64,000 bases of DNA from Naegleria lovaniensis (GCF_003324165.1 NW_025407847.1:92219-156218), one strand, 5' to 3'. Positions 32,378 to 42,166 are shown, counted from the stretch's first letter. Made by a program: numbers and translations. The notes: generated by a model from the letters alone, not told the origin.

Positions 32378-33553
32378 ATGCTTGACCGTTCAACAGCTAA
32401 CCAACAACCATCATCAACTCTGGGAGGTTCAATGGAAACCAAAAGATCTCTGACACGAGAACAATCCATCGAGTTCAACGGCATTGATATTCTACGAATA
32501 CCTCTCTGCTCGATAAAAACATTCTATCATGACCCTACGAGTAGTAGCATCACAACCCAACAACACTATTCATCGAAGAATACATGCAATAACACAACTA
32601 CGACGAATACCACTGAAGAAACGAATGAACGAACACAACAACAACCACACGAACCATACAAACAACAAGAACAACAACAACCATTCGCACCAAGGATGAC
32701 AGAAACAACAACAACACCTACGTTGGAGATCCCTCGAACTTGTCCAACGACGGTTATGGACCCAGCTCAAGCGAACCGTTGTTTCAACCAAATACAAAAT
32801 TTTTCATTCTCCATGCAACCACAACTTTACTCTGTGAATACACCCGTTGCAACCGATGAGGAACAATGCTTGGATCACCAACCCATTCTCCACTCCAATG
32901 CATCCGTTTCTACAACAACAACAACCACTTTTTCAATTCCTTCTCTCTTTCGATCACAAATTTTCGCATCCAATCAATGCAGACGAGTGGCAACCGTAGG
33001 TCTCTTTCTCTTTCACATCCTTCTGCAGATGGTATTGAATTTGCTGTGTGCAGGACAAGCCTTTTTATTTGAGAATTTTTCACTCGTGGCTGTGCTTGTC
33101 TATGTACCAAAGATTGTTATTGGAACCATGATTGTGATTGCCATCCAGAGAAAGCAAGTAAGATTACTCCACTTCTTGTTGGGTGCCTTGCTGTTGGATT
33201 TGATTTATGTTTCCATGTTTTTGGTGATTGTCTACTCGGGGACTTTGCAATTGGGAGGACAAGGAAAGAGATTTTCAGAAACTTTTGAAATGCAAGATCA
33301 TTATGAGCCTCGTCATTTACAAGCTGCACCATTCTCGCTTATTGCACCTCTCAATTTATTCCATGAAAGGACGGGAGTGTTTTTGGAAGAGGTGAAACCA
33401 AAGCCACCTCCTCAAAACAATAACCCTCCCAAGAAACAACAATCTGAAACGAAAAGCTTTAGAATGGAATATTGTATTTCCATTCAATTTGTAGAGCTTG
33501 CAGTTATATTCTTGACATTGTTTTGGACCTACAGTCTGGGCTCATCTTCGTAG
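32378..33553 (+). CDS. Membrane protein with a long Thr/Gln/Asn-rich N-terminus, unknown
   Basis: 391 residues from the ATG at 32378. Residues 1-200 are low complexity (NTTTTNTTEETNERTQQQPH and similar), probably cytosolic and disordered. Hydrophobic segments follow: TVGLFLFHILLQMVLNLLCA, LVAVLVYVPKIVIGTMIVIA, LLGALLLDLIYVSMFLVIVY and the C-terminal FVELAVIFLTLFWTYSL. Between helices 3 and 4 lies a polar, Pro/Lys-rich loop. This four-helix plan resembles other unknown tetraspan proteins of the window but without clear sequence identity. Function unknown. Confidence 0.7.
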   Translation: MLDRSTANQQPSSTLGGSMETKRSLTREQSIEFNGIDILRIPLCSIKTFYHDPTSSSITTQQHYSSKNTCNNTTTTNTTEETNERTQQQPHEPYKQQEQQQPFAPRMTETTTTPTLEIPRTCPTTVMDPAQANRCFNQIQNFSFSMQPQLYSVNTPVATDEEQCLDHQPILHSNASVSTTTTTTFSIPSLFRSQIFASNQCRRVATVGLFLFHILLQMVLNLLCAGQAFLFENFSLVAVLVYVPKIVIGTMIVIAIQRKQVRLLHFLLGALLLDLIYVSMFLVIVYSGTLQLGGQGKRFSETFEMQDHYEPRHLQAAPFSLIAPLNLFHERTGVFLEEVKPKPPPQNNNPPKKQQSETKSFRMEYCISIQFVELAVIFLTLFWTYSLGSSS

Positions 33554-33663
33554 CACGTCATGGTCAATAAACTAAGCAACAGTTTCTAAGCAAGTAACAT
33601 GTTTCAGTTAAAACATTACGAGGAAAACAATTTGTTACATAATATAAATGCACGATCACATTT

Positions 33664-35661
33664 TTAATTCTTCAATAATGCTTTCACCACAGATTCCACT
33701 TTAAGAGTTCTCAAATCTGTATACGTTTGGCCTACACCCACAAAAACAATTGGATGACCTGTCTTGTGAACCATGGATACAGCTGCACCAACTTTTTCAT
33801 CAATGGTATCAAATTTCGTGAGTACAATACCATCAATCAAGTCCTTTGTTTGTTTGGTTGAAGTTTCATTTTGAGCCAAAATCTTGAGCGAAGAGTTGAA
33901 TTTTTGTAATTGATCAATACCGTCATTACCAACTAGAGCTTCACCAACAAAGAGAACTAGATCTGGTTGATTGACTTGAATGAGCTCAATCAAAGATTTC
34001 ATCAAAGGTTCATTATCTTGCATTCTTCCAGCAGTATCTACCAAAACAATATCATACTTGTTCTTCTTTGCATGAGCAATAGCTTCTTTAGCGAGACTGG
34101 CTGCATTCTTTCCATAACCCTTTTGGAACACAGGTACACCCAAACAACGAGCGTGAACTTGCAATTGCTCTACAGCCCCAGATCTAAATGTGTCGCACGC
34201 AGCGATCAAGCAAGAAAATTCTTTTTGTAAAAGCCAGTAGCAAATCTTTGACAAAGTTGTGCTCTTACCAACTCCGTTCACTCCACAAAATACAATGACA
34301 TAGGGTCTTCCTTGTTCTCTGGCTGTTGATGCTTCCTTGAGAATGTTAATTGTTCTGGTTGGTGTAAGGATTCTAGTAAGGGTTTCTGCTAACACCTTTG
34401 TGACTTCTGATTTTACAGAAGAAAATGTTCCCAATTTTTTACCTACTAAACCTTCCAATACTGAGTCACAAATACTGACAGCAATTTCTTGAGCAACATT
34501 TTTCTTCATCAATGATTGTTTAAATTCTTCCATTACCGGATCAAGATCCTCTTTTGTGAGAGTTCTACCGTTTGTCAAGGTGGAGAAGAATGATGTGAAA
34601 ATATTTCCTTTCTTTGGTGCTGTTTCTTCTTCTTCTTCTTCCTCAGAACTCTCTGATTCCAAACCTGCATCGATATCTGTTTGTTGATTTGGATTTGGTA
34701 AATATTTGTCTTTGTGTCGTTGAAGCTCATCATCTTCATTTTCAGCTTTTCTTGAAAAGTCAATTTTTCCTTCCTTCTTCTTGTTGTAAGTTGTGTCAAA
34801 TGTATCCCATGTGGTTGCTTCCTTCTTGGTTTTTGTTTTTGTGACTACTGGAGTGGTATCTTCTGGAGAATCTGTTTTCTTTGAAGACTTTTTTGGTCCG
34901 TTCTTTACCTTACTTAATCGCTTCTTCATTTTCTCAATATTAGCTAACACAGTCTCATTCATGCCACCGTTGGATGTCCTTTGACTCGAGCCAGACTTGA
35001 TCTCTTCTTCCTCGTCGCTTTCATCAGATTCCGAAGCTGGAGTGACGGGTTTAGCAGATGATTTATCTTTCTTCTTCTTTTCGTATTTGTTTGTTGGTGT
35101 TTTTGGTGAATTGGAAGCATTTTGTAACAATTCTTCTCCCTGTTTGATTTGTTTTTCAATAAATGTTGTCTTTTTGTCAGATTCGTCGTCATCCTCTTTC
35201 TTTTCCTTCTTTTTATATTGCTTAATGAGAAGTCCTTCTTTTTGTAATTGTTTTTCTTCTCTTGATCGCTCTTCAAGAGTATCAACAATCTTGGTATATT
35301 CTTTATCAAAATTAAATTCGACATTACTCAGTGATGGCATTCCTTTTCCGATTCCTTTAGCGTCTTGCAAAGTCTTTTTGAACGTGGAAACAAACTTTTG
35401 TTTCACTGTTTCTAAAAGAGTGTCGATAAAAGTAACTTGAATAGAAATTGAATGAATGGCAACAAAGATTAGTTCAAATTCATTTTCTTGAACCCAAGTC
35501 AACAAGTATTCGTTGTGATACGTGAATTTCTTTTCTGAAAGACGATCTTCCAACAAAATGGAACGAATCAACTCGTTGATCGGATTTCCACTCAACTGAA
35601 ATCCAGTATGGCTCCACAGAACCAGCCCTCCTTTCGTAAGAACTGTAAAATTATCAATCAT
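33664..35661 (-). CDS. SRPRA: Signal recognition particle receptor alpha subunit
   Basis: GTPase on the ER membrane that docks the SRP-ribosome complex for co-translational secretion. 665 residues from the ATG at 35661; the start MIDNFTVLTKGGLVLW matches the SRX domain of animal SRPRA (FTIFSKGGLVLW), which binds the beta subunit. A long Lys/Asp/Glu-rich linker covers about residues 130-360. The NG domain follows: P-loop CGVNGVGKSTTLSK, I-box region ACDTFRSGAVEQL, G3 VLVDTAGRMQDNEPL, G4 TKFD and the closing GVGQTYTDL. All GTPase motifs are intact. It is divergent from eIF3i. Confidence 0.96.
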   Translation of the reverse strand: MIDNFTVLTKGGLVLWSHTGFQLSGNPINELIRSILLEDRLSEKKFTYHNEYLLTWVQENEFELIFVAIHSISIQVTFIDTLLETVKQKFVSTFKKTLQDAKGIGKGMPSLSNVEFNFDKEYTKIVDTLEERSREEKQLQKEGLLIKQYKKKEKKEDDDESDKKTTFIEKQIKQGEELLQNASNSPKTPTNKYEKKKKDKSSAKPVTPASESDESDEEEEIKSGSSQRTSNGGMNETVLANIEKMKKRLSKVKNGPKKSSKKTDSPEDTTPVVTKTKTKKEATTWDTFDTTYNKKKEGKIDFSRKAENEDDELQRHKDKYLPNPNQQTDIDAGLESESSEEEEEEETAPKKGNIFTSFFSTLTNGRTLTKEDLDPVMEEFKQSLMKKNVAQEIAVSICDSVLEGLVGKKLGTFSSVKSEVTKVLAETLTRILTPTRTINILKEASTAREQGRPYVIVFCGVNGVGKSTTLSKICYWLLQKEFSCLIAACDTFRSGAVEQLQVHARCLGVPVFQKGYGKNAASLAKEAIAHAKKNKYDIVLVDTAGRMQDNEPLMKSLIELIQVNQPDLVLFVGEALVGNDGIDQLQKFNSSLKILAQNETSTKQTKDLIDGIVLTKFDTIDEKVGAAVSMVHKTGHPIVFVGVGQTYTDLRTLKVESVVKALLKN

Positions 35662-36088
35662 GATGTTATTCAAAACCTAAATAAATTGCTCGGATAATAA
35701 CGGTGTTGAAATGATGAGGAATGAGTGATTGAGAAATCAAAATACTCTATTAAAGTAATGCGTTTTTTTTTTGATAAAGAATTTGGATCCAAACAATGGA
35801 TGTTAAGAAGCGAACGTGGCAAGAGAAGGTTGAAGTGATGTCATCACGCATGAACGATTATTTAATTTTTGAGATAATGGGGAATTTCCGAAGGATCCGA
35901 GTGGAGCTGAAAACGTCTTCATCTTTGCAACGACTCTCGACTTGGTAACTTTTGTACAGCATCAACATCTTCTCTCGAAACACTCAAGCTTGAAATGCGT
36001 CTTCACTCCATTGCCTTCGAACAACTCGTTCATCAACACTCGATAAATAATTTCGTTCAATATTAATATTTATTCTTGATGATAAAAA
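35662..36088. other. Divergent intergenic region (SRPRA / eIF3i)
   Basis: 427 bases between the two starts, with a run of nine T near 35764. No further gene seen. Confidence 0.5.
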
Positions 36089-37096
36089 ATGACCATCAAA
36101 CCTTTGAATCTTCACGCACACTTGAAGCCAGTCTCTTGGCTCAAATTCAGCAGAGAAGGAGACTTGTTATTTGTTTCCTCGAAAGACCAATCAGTCTCCG
36201 TGTGGTATACAAGCAATGGACAATTACTTGGTACTTTTAAAATTAGCGGTGCCGTGAATTGTATTGATGTAAATGCTTCAACAACAAGATTGTTGTGTGC
36301 TTCGGCCGATATGAAAGTTACATTGTGGGACATTCAGACTGGAACCATGTTATTGTCTGTGGAATTCCAAACTCCTGTAAGAGTTGTTCAATTCAGTGAT
36401 GGTGATAAACAATTCTTGTGTGTTACCGATGCTTCATTCAAACAAACACCATCTGTTCAAATCTTTAGATTACCAGAAGAAGGTACCGAATCAAAGGCTG
36501 GAAAATTAATTCCATCAGCCAAGATTGAACAAAAGGAGAAAATTACATCAGCAGCATGGGGTCCTTTAAATAAGACTATTATTTGTGGATTTGAGGATGG
36601 AACAATTAGAATGTTTGATGCAACAAACGGTAAACTGATCGGACAAACAAAGGAGCACACCGGTCCTGTAGTAAGATTGGCGTTTTCAAAGGATAAAATG
36701 TTGTTCATATCTGCCTCTCAAGATAAGACTGCAAAACTTTTTGAAACTCAAACTCTTGAACTTTTAAAGGTTTACAAACATACAGATCCTGTCAATACTG
36801 CTGCTATTTCTCCAATCAAACGCCATGTCATTTTGGGAGGTGGTACTGCAGCTCAAGATGTCACAACCACTGCAAAGAAACAAACATACTTTGACACTCA
36901 CTTTTTCCATATGGTGTTCGAAGAAGAATTAGGTACAGTAAGAGGCCATTTCGGTCCAATTCACTTTTTGGCCTTTTCACCTGATGGCAAAACCTTTGCA
37001 TCTGGAGGAGAGGACGGTTTTGTGAGGTTATATAACTTGGACAGACAATATTTGACCATGGATGACTCTCCAGAGGCCAACTTGGATGAAGAGTAA
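36089..37096 (+). CDS. EIF3I: Translation initiation factor eIF3 subunit I
   Basis: WD40 propeller subunit of eIF3, which recruits mRNA to the 40S ribosome. Single exon, 335 residues, close to the 325 of human eIF3i. Matches across the length: WLKFSREGDLLFVSSKDQSV, VWYTSNGQLLGTF, ITSAAWGPLNKTIICGFEDG, ASQDKTAKLFETQTLE, AAISPIKRHVILGGGTAAQD followed by VTTTAKK, FEEELGTVRGHFGPI and SPDGKTFASGGEDGFVRLY. Its start ATG follows six adenines. Nothing is missing. Confidence 0.97.
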   Translation: MTIKPLNLHAHLKPVSWLKFSREGDLLFVSSKDQSVSVWYTSNGQLLGTFKISGAVNCIDVNASTTRLLCASADMKVTLWDIQTGTMLLSVEFQTPVRVVQFSDGDKQFLCVTDASFKQTPSVQIFRLPEEGTESKAGKLIPSAKIEQKEKITSAAWGPLNKTIICGFEDGTIRMFDATNGKLIGQTKEHTGPVVRLAFSKDKMLFISASQDKTAKLFETQTLELLKVYKHTDPVNTAAISPIKRHVILGGGTAAQDVTTTAKKQTYFDTHFFHMVFEEELGTVRGHFGPIHFLAFSPDGKTFASGGEDGFVRLYNLDRQYLTMDDSPEANLDEE

Positions 37097-37218
37097 GATT
37101 GATGTGAAAATCTCCACTTAATTTTTCAAAATAAATTAATTTTATGCAACCTTATTTCAAACATTATTGCTTGTTCCATAAGTGATTCAAATCTTTCCAC
37201 TCATCGATCACTCGACCT

Positions 37219-38304
37219 CTACACCCTTCGAAGAGCATCCTTAAGATTTGGATCGCTCTCAACTAGACGTTTGAATCTTCTGGCCATGTTAGAGATTTCT
37301 TCAACCGTAAAATCTTGCGAGCGTTTAGAGAGAGCTGCTTGCACAGCTTCCATGTTTTTAGATCCACCCTCAACGGCACCAGCAGCAATATAAGCAGATT
37401 GTTTGGGTGTGAAATGCATTCCCAGATTTGTGGAAAGTTGTTTTCTCTTGCTACTGAAAATAATCCTACAAAATTGTTCTAGGTCTTCGAATTGTACAAG
37501 TGAAGTGTCAATGAGAGGTGTTGTTCTTGGAATTAAACGCATGACGCTTGCATCGACATCTGGAGCAGGTACGAAACTCTTTGCTTTCACAACGAACATG
37601 TGTTCAACATCACACACACTCTGTGAAGAGACGCTGATGCGACCAAATTCCTTTGTGGAAGGTTTAGCACCCATTCTCATTCCTACTTCCTTCTGAAACA
37701 TTAAAATCATTGGTATTCTCCTTCCGAAAGCAAACGCTCCTGTACAATTTGCACAATCTCTTAACCAGTTAATTAATAAAGGTGTAGCAATTCCGAAAGG
37801 TAAATTTCCGATAAATACAGTATTTGCAATTTCTTCATGATTTACACTCTTTTCTTCAGGTTCTAAAAAGTGATCCATTAATTTGTATTGGTCTACTTTT
37901 AATATATCTCCTTGTACAATATGCATTTTGTTATCCTCTACTGATTGTTGAAGATTTTGTAAAGCAGGCATAAATCGATCATCTTTTTCCACCACAATTA
38001 ATCGTTTCGGATTTGCTTGTAAAATGGATCGGGTTAAACTTCCAGGACCAGGTCCAATTTCCACAACGGTTTTTTTTGAAATATCACCACACGCTTTTAC
38101 TATTTTATCTGTAACATGCAAATTGAGAAGAAAATTTTGGGAGAGTTGTTTGCTGGCTTGGAGGCCGTAGAGTTTTAAAATTTCTCGGAGTGAAGGAAGT
38201 GGAGGAAGGTGAGAAACTAGCTGTTTCGACGTCATTTTTTTTATTGAGGAAAATTCGTATGTGGATCTCACCATTCCAACCTTTTCTCCTTTTCCTGTTA
38301 CCAT
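37219..38304 (-). CDS. TFB1M: rRNA adenine dimethylase, mitochondrial TFB1M type (KsgA/Dim1 family)
   Basis: Methylates two adjacent adenines near the 3' end of small-subunit rRNA using S-adenosylmethionine. Up to 361 residues. The stretch LPPLPSLREILKLYGLQASK followed by QLSQNFLLNLHVTDKI is diagnostic for TFB1M rather than nuclear DIM1. The SAM-binding motif I is VEIGPGPGSLTRSIL, with VVEKDDRF (motif II), VQGDILKVD, and the catalytic IV motif FIGNLPFGIATPLL (N-L-P-F). C-terminal FVPAPDVDASVMRL is also family-typical. The upstream ATG (38304) adds a basic 23-residue leader that could be a presequence; the ATG at 38235 has the stronger A-rich context and is the alternative start. Confidence 0.93.
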   Translation of the reverse strand: MVTGKGEKVGMVRSTYEFSSIKKMTSKQLVSHLPPLPSLREILKLYGLQASKQLSQNFLLNLHVTDKIVKACGDISKKTVVEIGPGPGSLTRSILQANPKRLIVVEKDDRFMPALQNLQQSVEDNKMHIVQGDILKVDQYKLMDHFLEPEEKSVNHEEIANTVFIGNLPFGIATPLLINWLRDCANCTGAFAFGRRIPMILMFQKEVGMRMGAKPSTKEFGRISVSSQSVCDVEHMFVVKAKSFVPAPDVDASVMRLIPRTTPLIDTSLVQFEDLEQFCRIIFSSKRKQLSTNLGMHFTPKQSAYIAAGAVEGGSKNMEAVQAALSKRSQDFTVEEISNMARRFKRLVESDPNLKDALRRV

Positions 38305-38379
38305 CCGACCATGACAACTACTATTCGCCTTCTTTCACTCTCTCCTTTTCTTTTTGGTCAGCAAAATGTTACACGTTCT

Positions 38380-38384
38380 AAAAA
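38380..38384 (-). terminator. Pol III T-run downstream of tRNA-Arg
   Basis: TTTTT on the minus strand two bases past the discriminator base, the usual RNA polymerase III stop signal. Confidence 0.75.
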
Positions 38385-38386
38385 TT

Positions 38387-38460
38387 TACTCGAGACGGGA
38401 CTCGAACCCACGACCCCAGGATTAGAAGTCCTGTGCTCTATCCAACTGAGCTACACGAGC
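38387..38460 (-). tRNA. tRNA-Arg (anticodon TCT)
   Basis: A 74-nt cloverleaf on the minus strand. D arm GCTC AGTTGGATA GAGC, anticodon stem CAGGA/TCCTG with loop CTTCTAA (anticodon TCT, reads AGA), T arm GTGGG TTCGAGT CCCGT. Both Pol III internal boxes are recognisable. The acceptor stem GCTCGTG pairs with CTCGAGT at five of seven positions plus a terminal G-T; one pair is T-T. No intron. Five T's follow at 38384-38380. Confidence 0.9.
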
Positions 38461-38639
38461 TTACAATAACTTAAAACACTTTGGATTATTATTCGTTTGT
38501 GTCGAGTTAGCGTCCTGCATTAATAGGTTTCAATCAAATACAACCAAAACACAAGGTGAAATGGTAGAACAAATCCCAAAGTGATCAACATCTCTGGATG
38601 AGATGAGTCACTTAAGACTGTTATAATTAATTAAAAAAA

Positions 38640-39677
38640 ATGCTGTCGAGACCTTTCCCTGCTCTTGCCCACACCATCCCACTTCTGAAGCAAACACAAA
38701 CATTTAAATCAAGCATTCATCATGGCTTATTGTCCATCATTGCACCACCTTCATCGGCTATTTACAGAACCATTCATCGGCACATAAATCCTGCCATCAT
38801 TATGATCGAGCTTTCAAATAATAATTTATTTTCATCCTCATCGGATTCCAATCACTCATTCAAAAGTTATCATTCATCCCTTCACATGAGATCAACACAA
38901 CAAGAGGAAAATGAGGATGAGGATGTATATCTTGATCGTGTTGCTGCTGAACTTGATATTCAATGGACTTCTTATTTCAAAGCTAGATCTCTAACTAGAA
39001 AACCTGGTGATAGGCTCCGAAGAGGTAAACAGCTACTTACTGCAGCTCCTGAAGATCTCGGAATTGAAAAAATGGTAACACCAATTAATTATGAAATTCC
39101 TGATCATTTTACTCATTATCGATTGATTCGTATTTCGGATGGTTCCATGGTTGGTGAAAAAGTACCAAGAGCCGAAGCCGAAGCAATTGCTTCAAATGAG
39201 TCGTTGGATTTAATTCTCGTAGTAGACACTGTGGATCCTCCTATTGTAAAATTGGGCGATTATGTTGTCTATTTAAAGCGTGGCATCATCAAAGATAAAC
39301 TCGGTGAGTTAAAAGAATTAGAAAAACAATTGGAAGAAAAGAAAGTTAAGGAAATTAGATTTTCAGGAGCTATTGAGGAGCATGATTTGGACGTCAAGAT
39401 GAAGAAGACTGTCAAATTTTTGCTTTCAGGAAAGAAAGTCAGAATTCTTTGCTTCCGTGTTGAAAAAGAAGAAGAAGCTTTCCAATTATTGAAAGATTTC
39501 ATGAGCAAAGTTCGGTCAAAACTTGCTGATGAACTACCTGGCATGGATGTGAAAAAGATTCTCGAAGAGGAAAAACCATTTAAACAGAAAAACGAATTTT
39601 TATTCAATGTCAAGATTAAGGACGATGCTTTTGCAAAAATTAAGAAGTTGGTTGCTTCAACCAAGAAGGAAGAGTAA
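38640..39677 (+). CDS. MTIF3: Translation initiation factor IF-3, mitochondrial
   Basis: Bacterial-type IF-3, expected to act on the mitochondrial small ribosomal subunit. 345 residues. The N-terminal 100 residues are Ser/His/Asn-rich with scattered Arg/Lys and few early acidic residues (MLSRPFPALAHTIPLLKQTQ), consistent with an import presequence. The IF-3 N-domain follows: YRLIRISDGSMVGEKVPRAE, SLDLILVVDTVDPPIVKLGD. A Lys/Glu linker helix (KELEKQLEEKKVKE) leads to the C-domain IRFSGAIEEHDLDVKMKKTV, KFLLSGKKVRILC. Weakly conserved after residue 270, with a Lys-rich tail. Naegleria mitochondria keep a large translated genome, so such a factor is expected. Confidence 0.9.
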   Translation: MLSRPFPALAHTIPLLKQTQTFKSSIHHGLLSIIAPPSSAIYRTIHRHINPAIIMIELSNNNLFSSSSDSNHSFKSYHSSLHMRSTQQEENEDEDVYLDRVAAELDIQWTSYFKARSLTRKPGDRLRRGKQLLTAAPEDLGIEKMVTPINYEIPDHFTHYRLIRISDGSMVGEKVPRAEAEAIASNESLDLILVVDTVDPPIVKLGDYVVYLKRGIIKDKLGELKELEKQLEEKKVKEIRFSGAIEEHDLDVKMKKTVKFLLSGKKVRILCFRVEKEEEAFQLLKDFMSKVRSKLADELPGMDVKKILEEEKPFKQKNEFLFNVKIKDDAFAKIKKLVASTKKEE

Positions 39678-39787
39678 TTATGTAACAGCTTGTAAAAAAC
39701 CTTTGTACAATTTAAATGTAGATAGGAAAGATTGAGGGTTTGTTGTCAATAAAAATTAACACAACTGATCATTTGGGCAAGCAATTT

Positions 39788-41224
39788 CTACTTTAATTGA
39801 TAAGAAATGACATACTCTGGATAAACAACATCCTTGTCATAGAAAATATATTCTCTATATTCTACTGCACTGTCTGGAACATCTTTTCTCGAAAGAGCAA
39901 TGACAGAATCCTTATTTATAGGAGGCTCCTTTGCATATCTCATAGCGACCTTTGTAAAATAAGGATCACCTATCAATGCCCGACATAAAAATAATTTCTT
40001 TTCACACACCTTACATGAGGTACTTTCGTGTTGTTGACATTTCGAGTACTGATTCGATTTTGAGCTCAAGTCGGCCAAATAAATACCCAATCCAAACATG
40101 CCATCAAATTTTGATTTTCTGGGATCAAAACCCTACTCAACAATGGTGTCCACTACAGCCTCAGGACAGCCATGAAATAAATACAATTCTAATTGCTTCT
40201 TCTCATGTGCATATTCTTGAGATTTCAAAAAATATTTCACATAGAGCTTGGCATTTTGAATTCTTGTAATGGAACGAATGAGATATTGTGAAAACTCTCC
40301 TCCAACATTTCCTTTGTGTTTTTGAATCGTAGTATCCATCAAAGATTTCACAAACTTGTATTCATTACTAGTTGGTTTTAACTTCACAAGTGTTGTAGAC
40401 AAGTCATTCATCGATTCCCAATTTTGTGGAATTGGAATATGTAAATGCAACACGGATTCTGTATGAAAGTCGTTATACGGAGTGGGTGTTGAAAAAAGTA
40501 CATTCTTTGTAAAATCATTCGTATTCAATTCCTTATTCAATTTCGTAATTTCATCATGATCCATCTCCACTGGTATGTGATTACTTCCTTTAAAAGTGAG
40601 CAAAGACTTTGAAATGGCTTTACTTTCACGAGTGGCCAATTTAAGAAGAGCCTTTTCCAGTCGATCAGAGAGCAGTTCATGAATTTGAGTCGCCATCACT
40701 TCAAAATCATAGGAAGAATTCTGCTCTGAAAAGAATTCCTGTTCCTGTTCACAAAATACTTGACGAACAGTTTTAAAATATAAATCCAAATGTGAGTTAA
40801 GAGACCACTCCGTATTGATGGCCAGTACATATAATGGCAAATGAGAGGTTATTTCGGGAGTGGCAATAAAAAGTTCAGGAGCTGCTTCAACACTCATGGT
40901 GTAATTAGAGTTCAATAATTTCGTGTTTGTGTCATTTGGGGTGGCCAACGCTTTTTGAAGTTGAAACAACACACAAAGTGGATGACATTCTTGAGAGTTA
41001 TTGGTTGGAAGAGTTGAAATGACCGCTTGATCTGCTTTGGCTTGTACTCGAATTTCGAAAAGTAAAAATTTAAAGTTGATTTTTGACAGGTCTGTGGATT
41101 CTCTCAGTTTTTCAGAAAGAGATCGAGGAGAGAGGTTGCTGAGAGGGACGGGATCACGTAATGCATGGAAATCAATCAAGGTGTTGGTGGTAGGCTTTGA
41201 TGATGAGCGAGGCCGTTGTATCAT
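39788..41224 (-). CDS. Tankyrase-type poly(ADP-ribose) polymerase, interrupted by an in-frame TAG
   Basis: The frame from the ATG at 41224 to the TAA at 39788 is 479 codons with one internal TAG at 40135-40133. Upstream of it: about 250 residues without a known domain, then the PARP catalytic start (NEYKFVKSLMDTTIQKHKGN, LYLFHGCPEAVVDTIVE). Downstream in the same frame: GFDPRKSKFDGMFGLGIYLA, SSKSNQYSKCQQHESTSC and KVCEKKLFLCRALIGD, then YPEYVISYQLK. The H-Y-E triad (His of FHG, Tyr of GIY, Glu of PEY) is intact. The C-x2-H-x4-C-x2-C spacing matches the zinc site of tankyrases, but there are no ankyrin or SAM domains. Truncation at the stop would remove two of the three triad residues. Recent nonsense mutation, assembly error or readthrough are all possible. 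Confidence 0.8.
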
Positions 41225-41409
41225 TTTTTTTGAGAATTCTATTTTCAAACTTGAGAAGTGTCATGGTGATAAGTGAAGAAATGACACCTAAACTCAGTTT
41301 CAATGTTTGTTTCTTGAAAATGTTCTTCTCTTTAACTCACAATAAATAGAAGAACCACTTGTCACAAAGTACTTGATTCCAACAATAAAAATATTTCCAC
41401 ACAACTTTC

Positions 41410-42018
41410 ATGGCCGTCGCGATCACCAACAAACATTTTTCCATTCTCTACCAATTGTTCACATTCATTCAACTTGTACTCTCTCTCACCTGTAACACCC
41501 TCACCATCCAGTATTTAGCCACACTCATCAAAAGTTCCAACTCAACTTCGGAACAACACATTTGGGCCATTCTCTTCATGAATCTTCTCGTCATGCTAGA
41601 GATGATTCTTGTGGCATGTTGGGGTCTTTCTCTATGGCGTGGAACCATTTCCTTCCATTCAAATTTCAGTTCCCATTCCGAGAAGAAATTAAAAACTTGT
41701 TCCATACTGGGTCTTGTTGCTCATTCCTTGCAAACACTTTTCGGAATTATAATATCGTATATTGCAAGTTGCAGTTTATTGTATGGAAATTTATGGCAAC
41801 AAGGATCCGAGTGGTATTCCAAGATGCAAGCACTTCCACTCGTTGTGGCACTTGGTCATGAAGCATTTTCTGTGATGTGTTGGGGTGTATCGATTTGGAA
41901 TGTAATATTTGTCTGGAGAGAGTGCAAACGAAATGAACATGTGACCACAATGACGATTGGTGATGAGGAGATGAGTCCACCACATGTTCGATTGGAAGAG
42001 GAGGAGGAAGAACATTGA
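41410..42018 (+). CDS. Small four-helix membrane protein, unknown
   Basis: 202 residues, single exon. Four hydrophobic stretches: LYQLFTFIQLVLSLTCNTLT, AILFMNLLVMLEMILVACWG, CSILGLVAHSLQTLFGIIIS and AFSVMCWGVSIWNVIFVW. A short acidic C-terminal tail (RLEEEEEEH) is cytosolic if the N-terminus is cytosolic. An N-x-S/T site lies in the first loop. No family recognised. Divergent from the PARP gene with 185 bp between starts. Confidence 0.7.
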   Translation: MAVAITNKHFSILYQLFTFIQLVLSLTCNTLTIQYLATLIKSSNSTSEQHIWAILFMNLLVMLEMILVACWGLSLWRGTISFHSNFSSHSEKKLKTCSILGLVAHSLQTLFGIIISYIASCSLLYGNLWQQGSEWYSKMQALPLVVALGHEAFSVMCWGVSIWNVIFVWRECKRNEHVTTMTIGDEEMSPPHVRLEEEEEEH

Positions 42019-42166
42019 TAGCATTGCTTGGAATGATTTTAGATGATTTTGTGACATGATGCATCATTCATAATGAACTCCTTTTATCATGAACTTGAAA
42101 ATCATCAGCACGTTCTTACAATGTATTTCTCATGCAATAGAAGACCACAAAGTTCAGAAATAAAAA

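Noticed and set aside
3944-40135. Reassigned stop codons (TGA or TAG read as an amino acid) to explain the two interrupted genes
   Set aside because: Other genes in the window end cleanly with TAG (TLK) and TGA (coiled-coil protein), and conserved genes contain no internal TAG or TGA, so the standard code holds.
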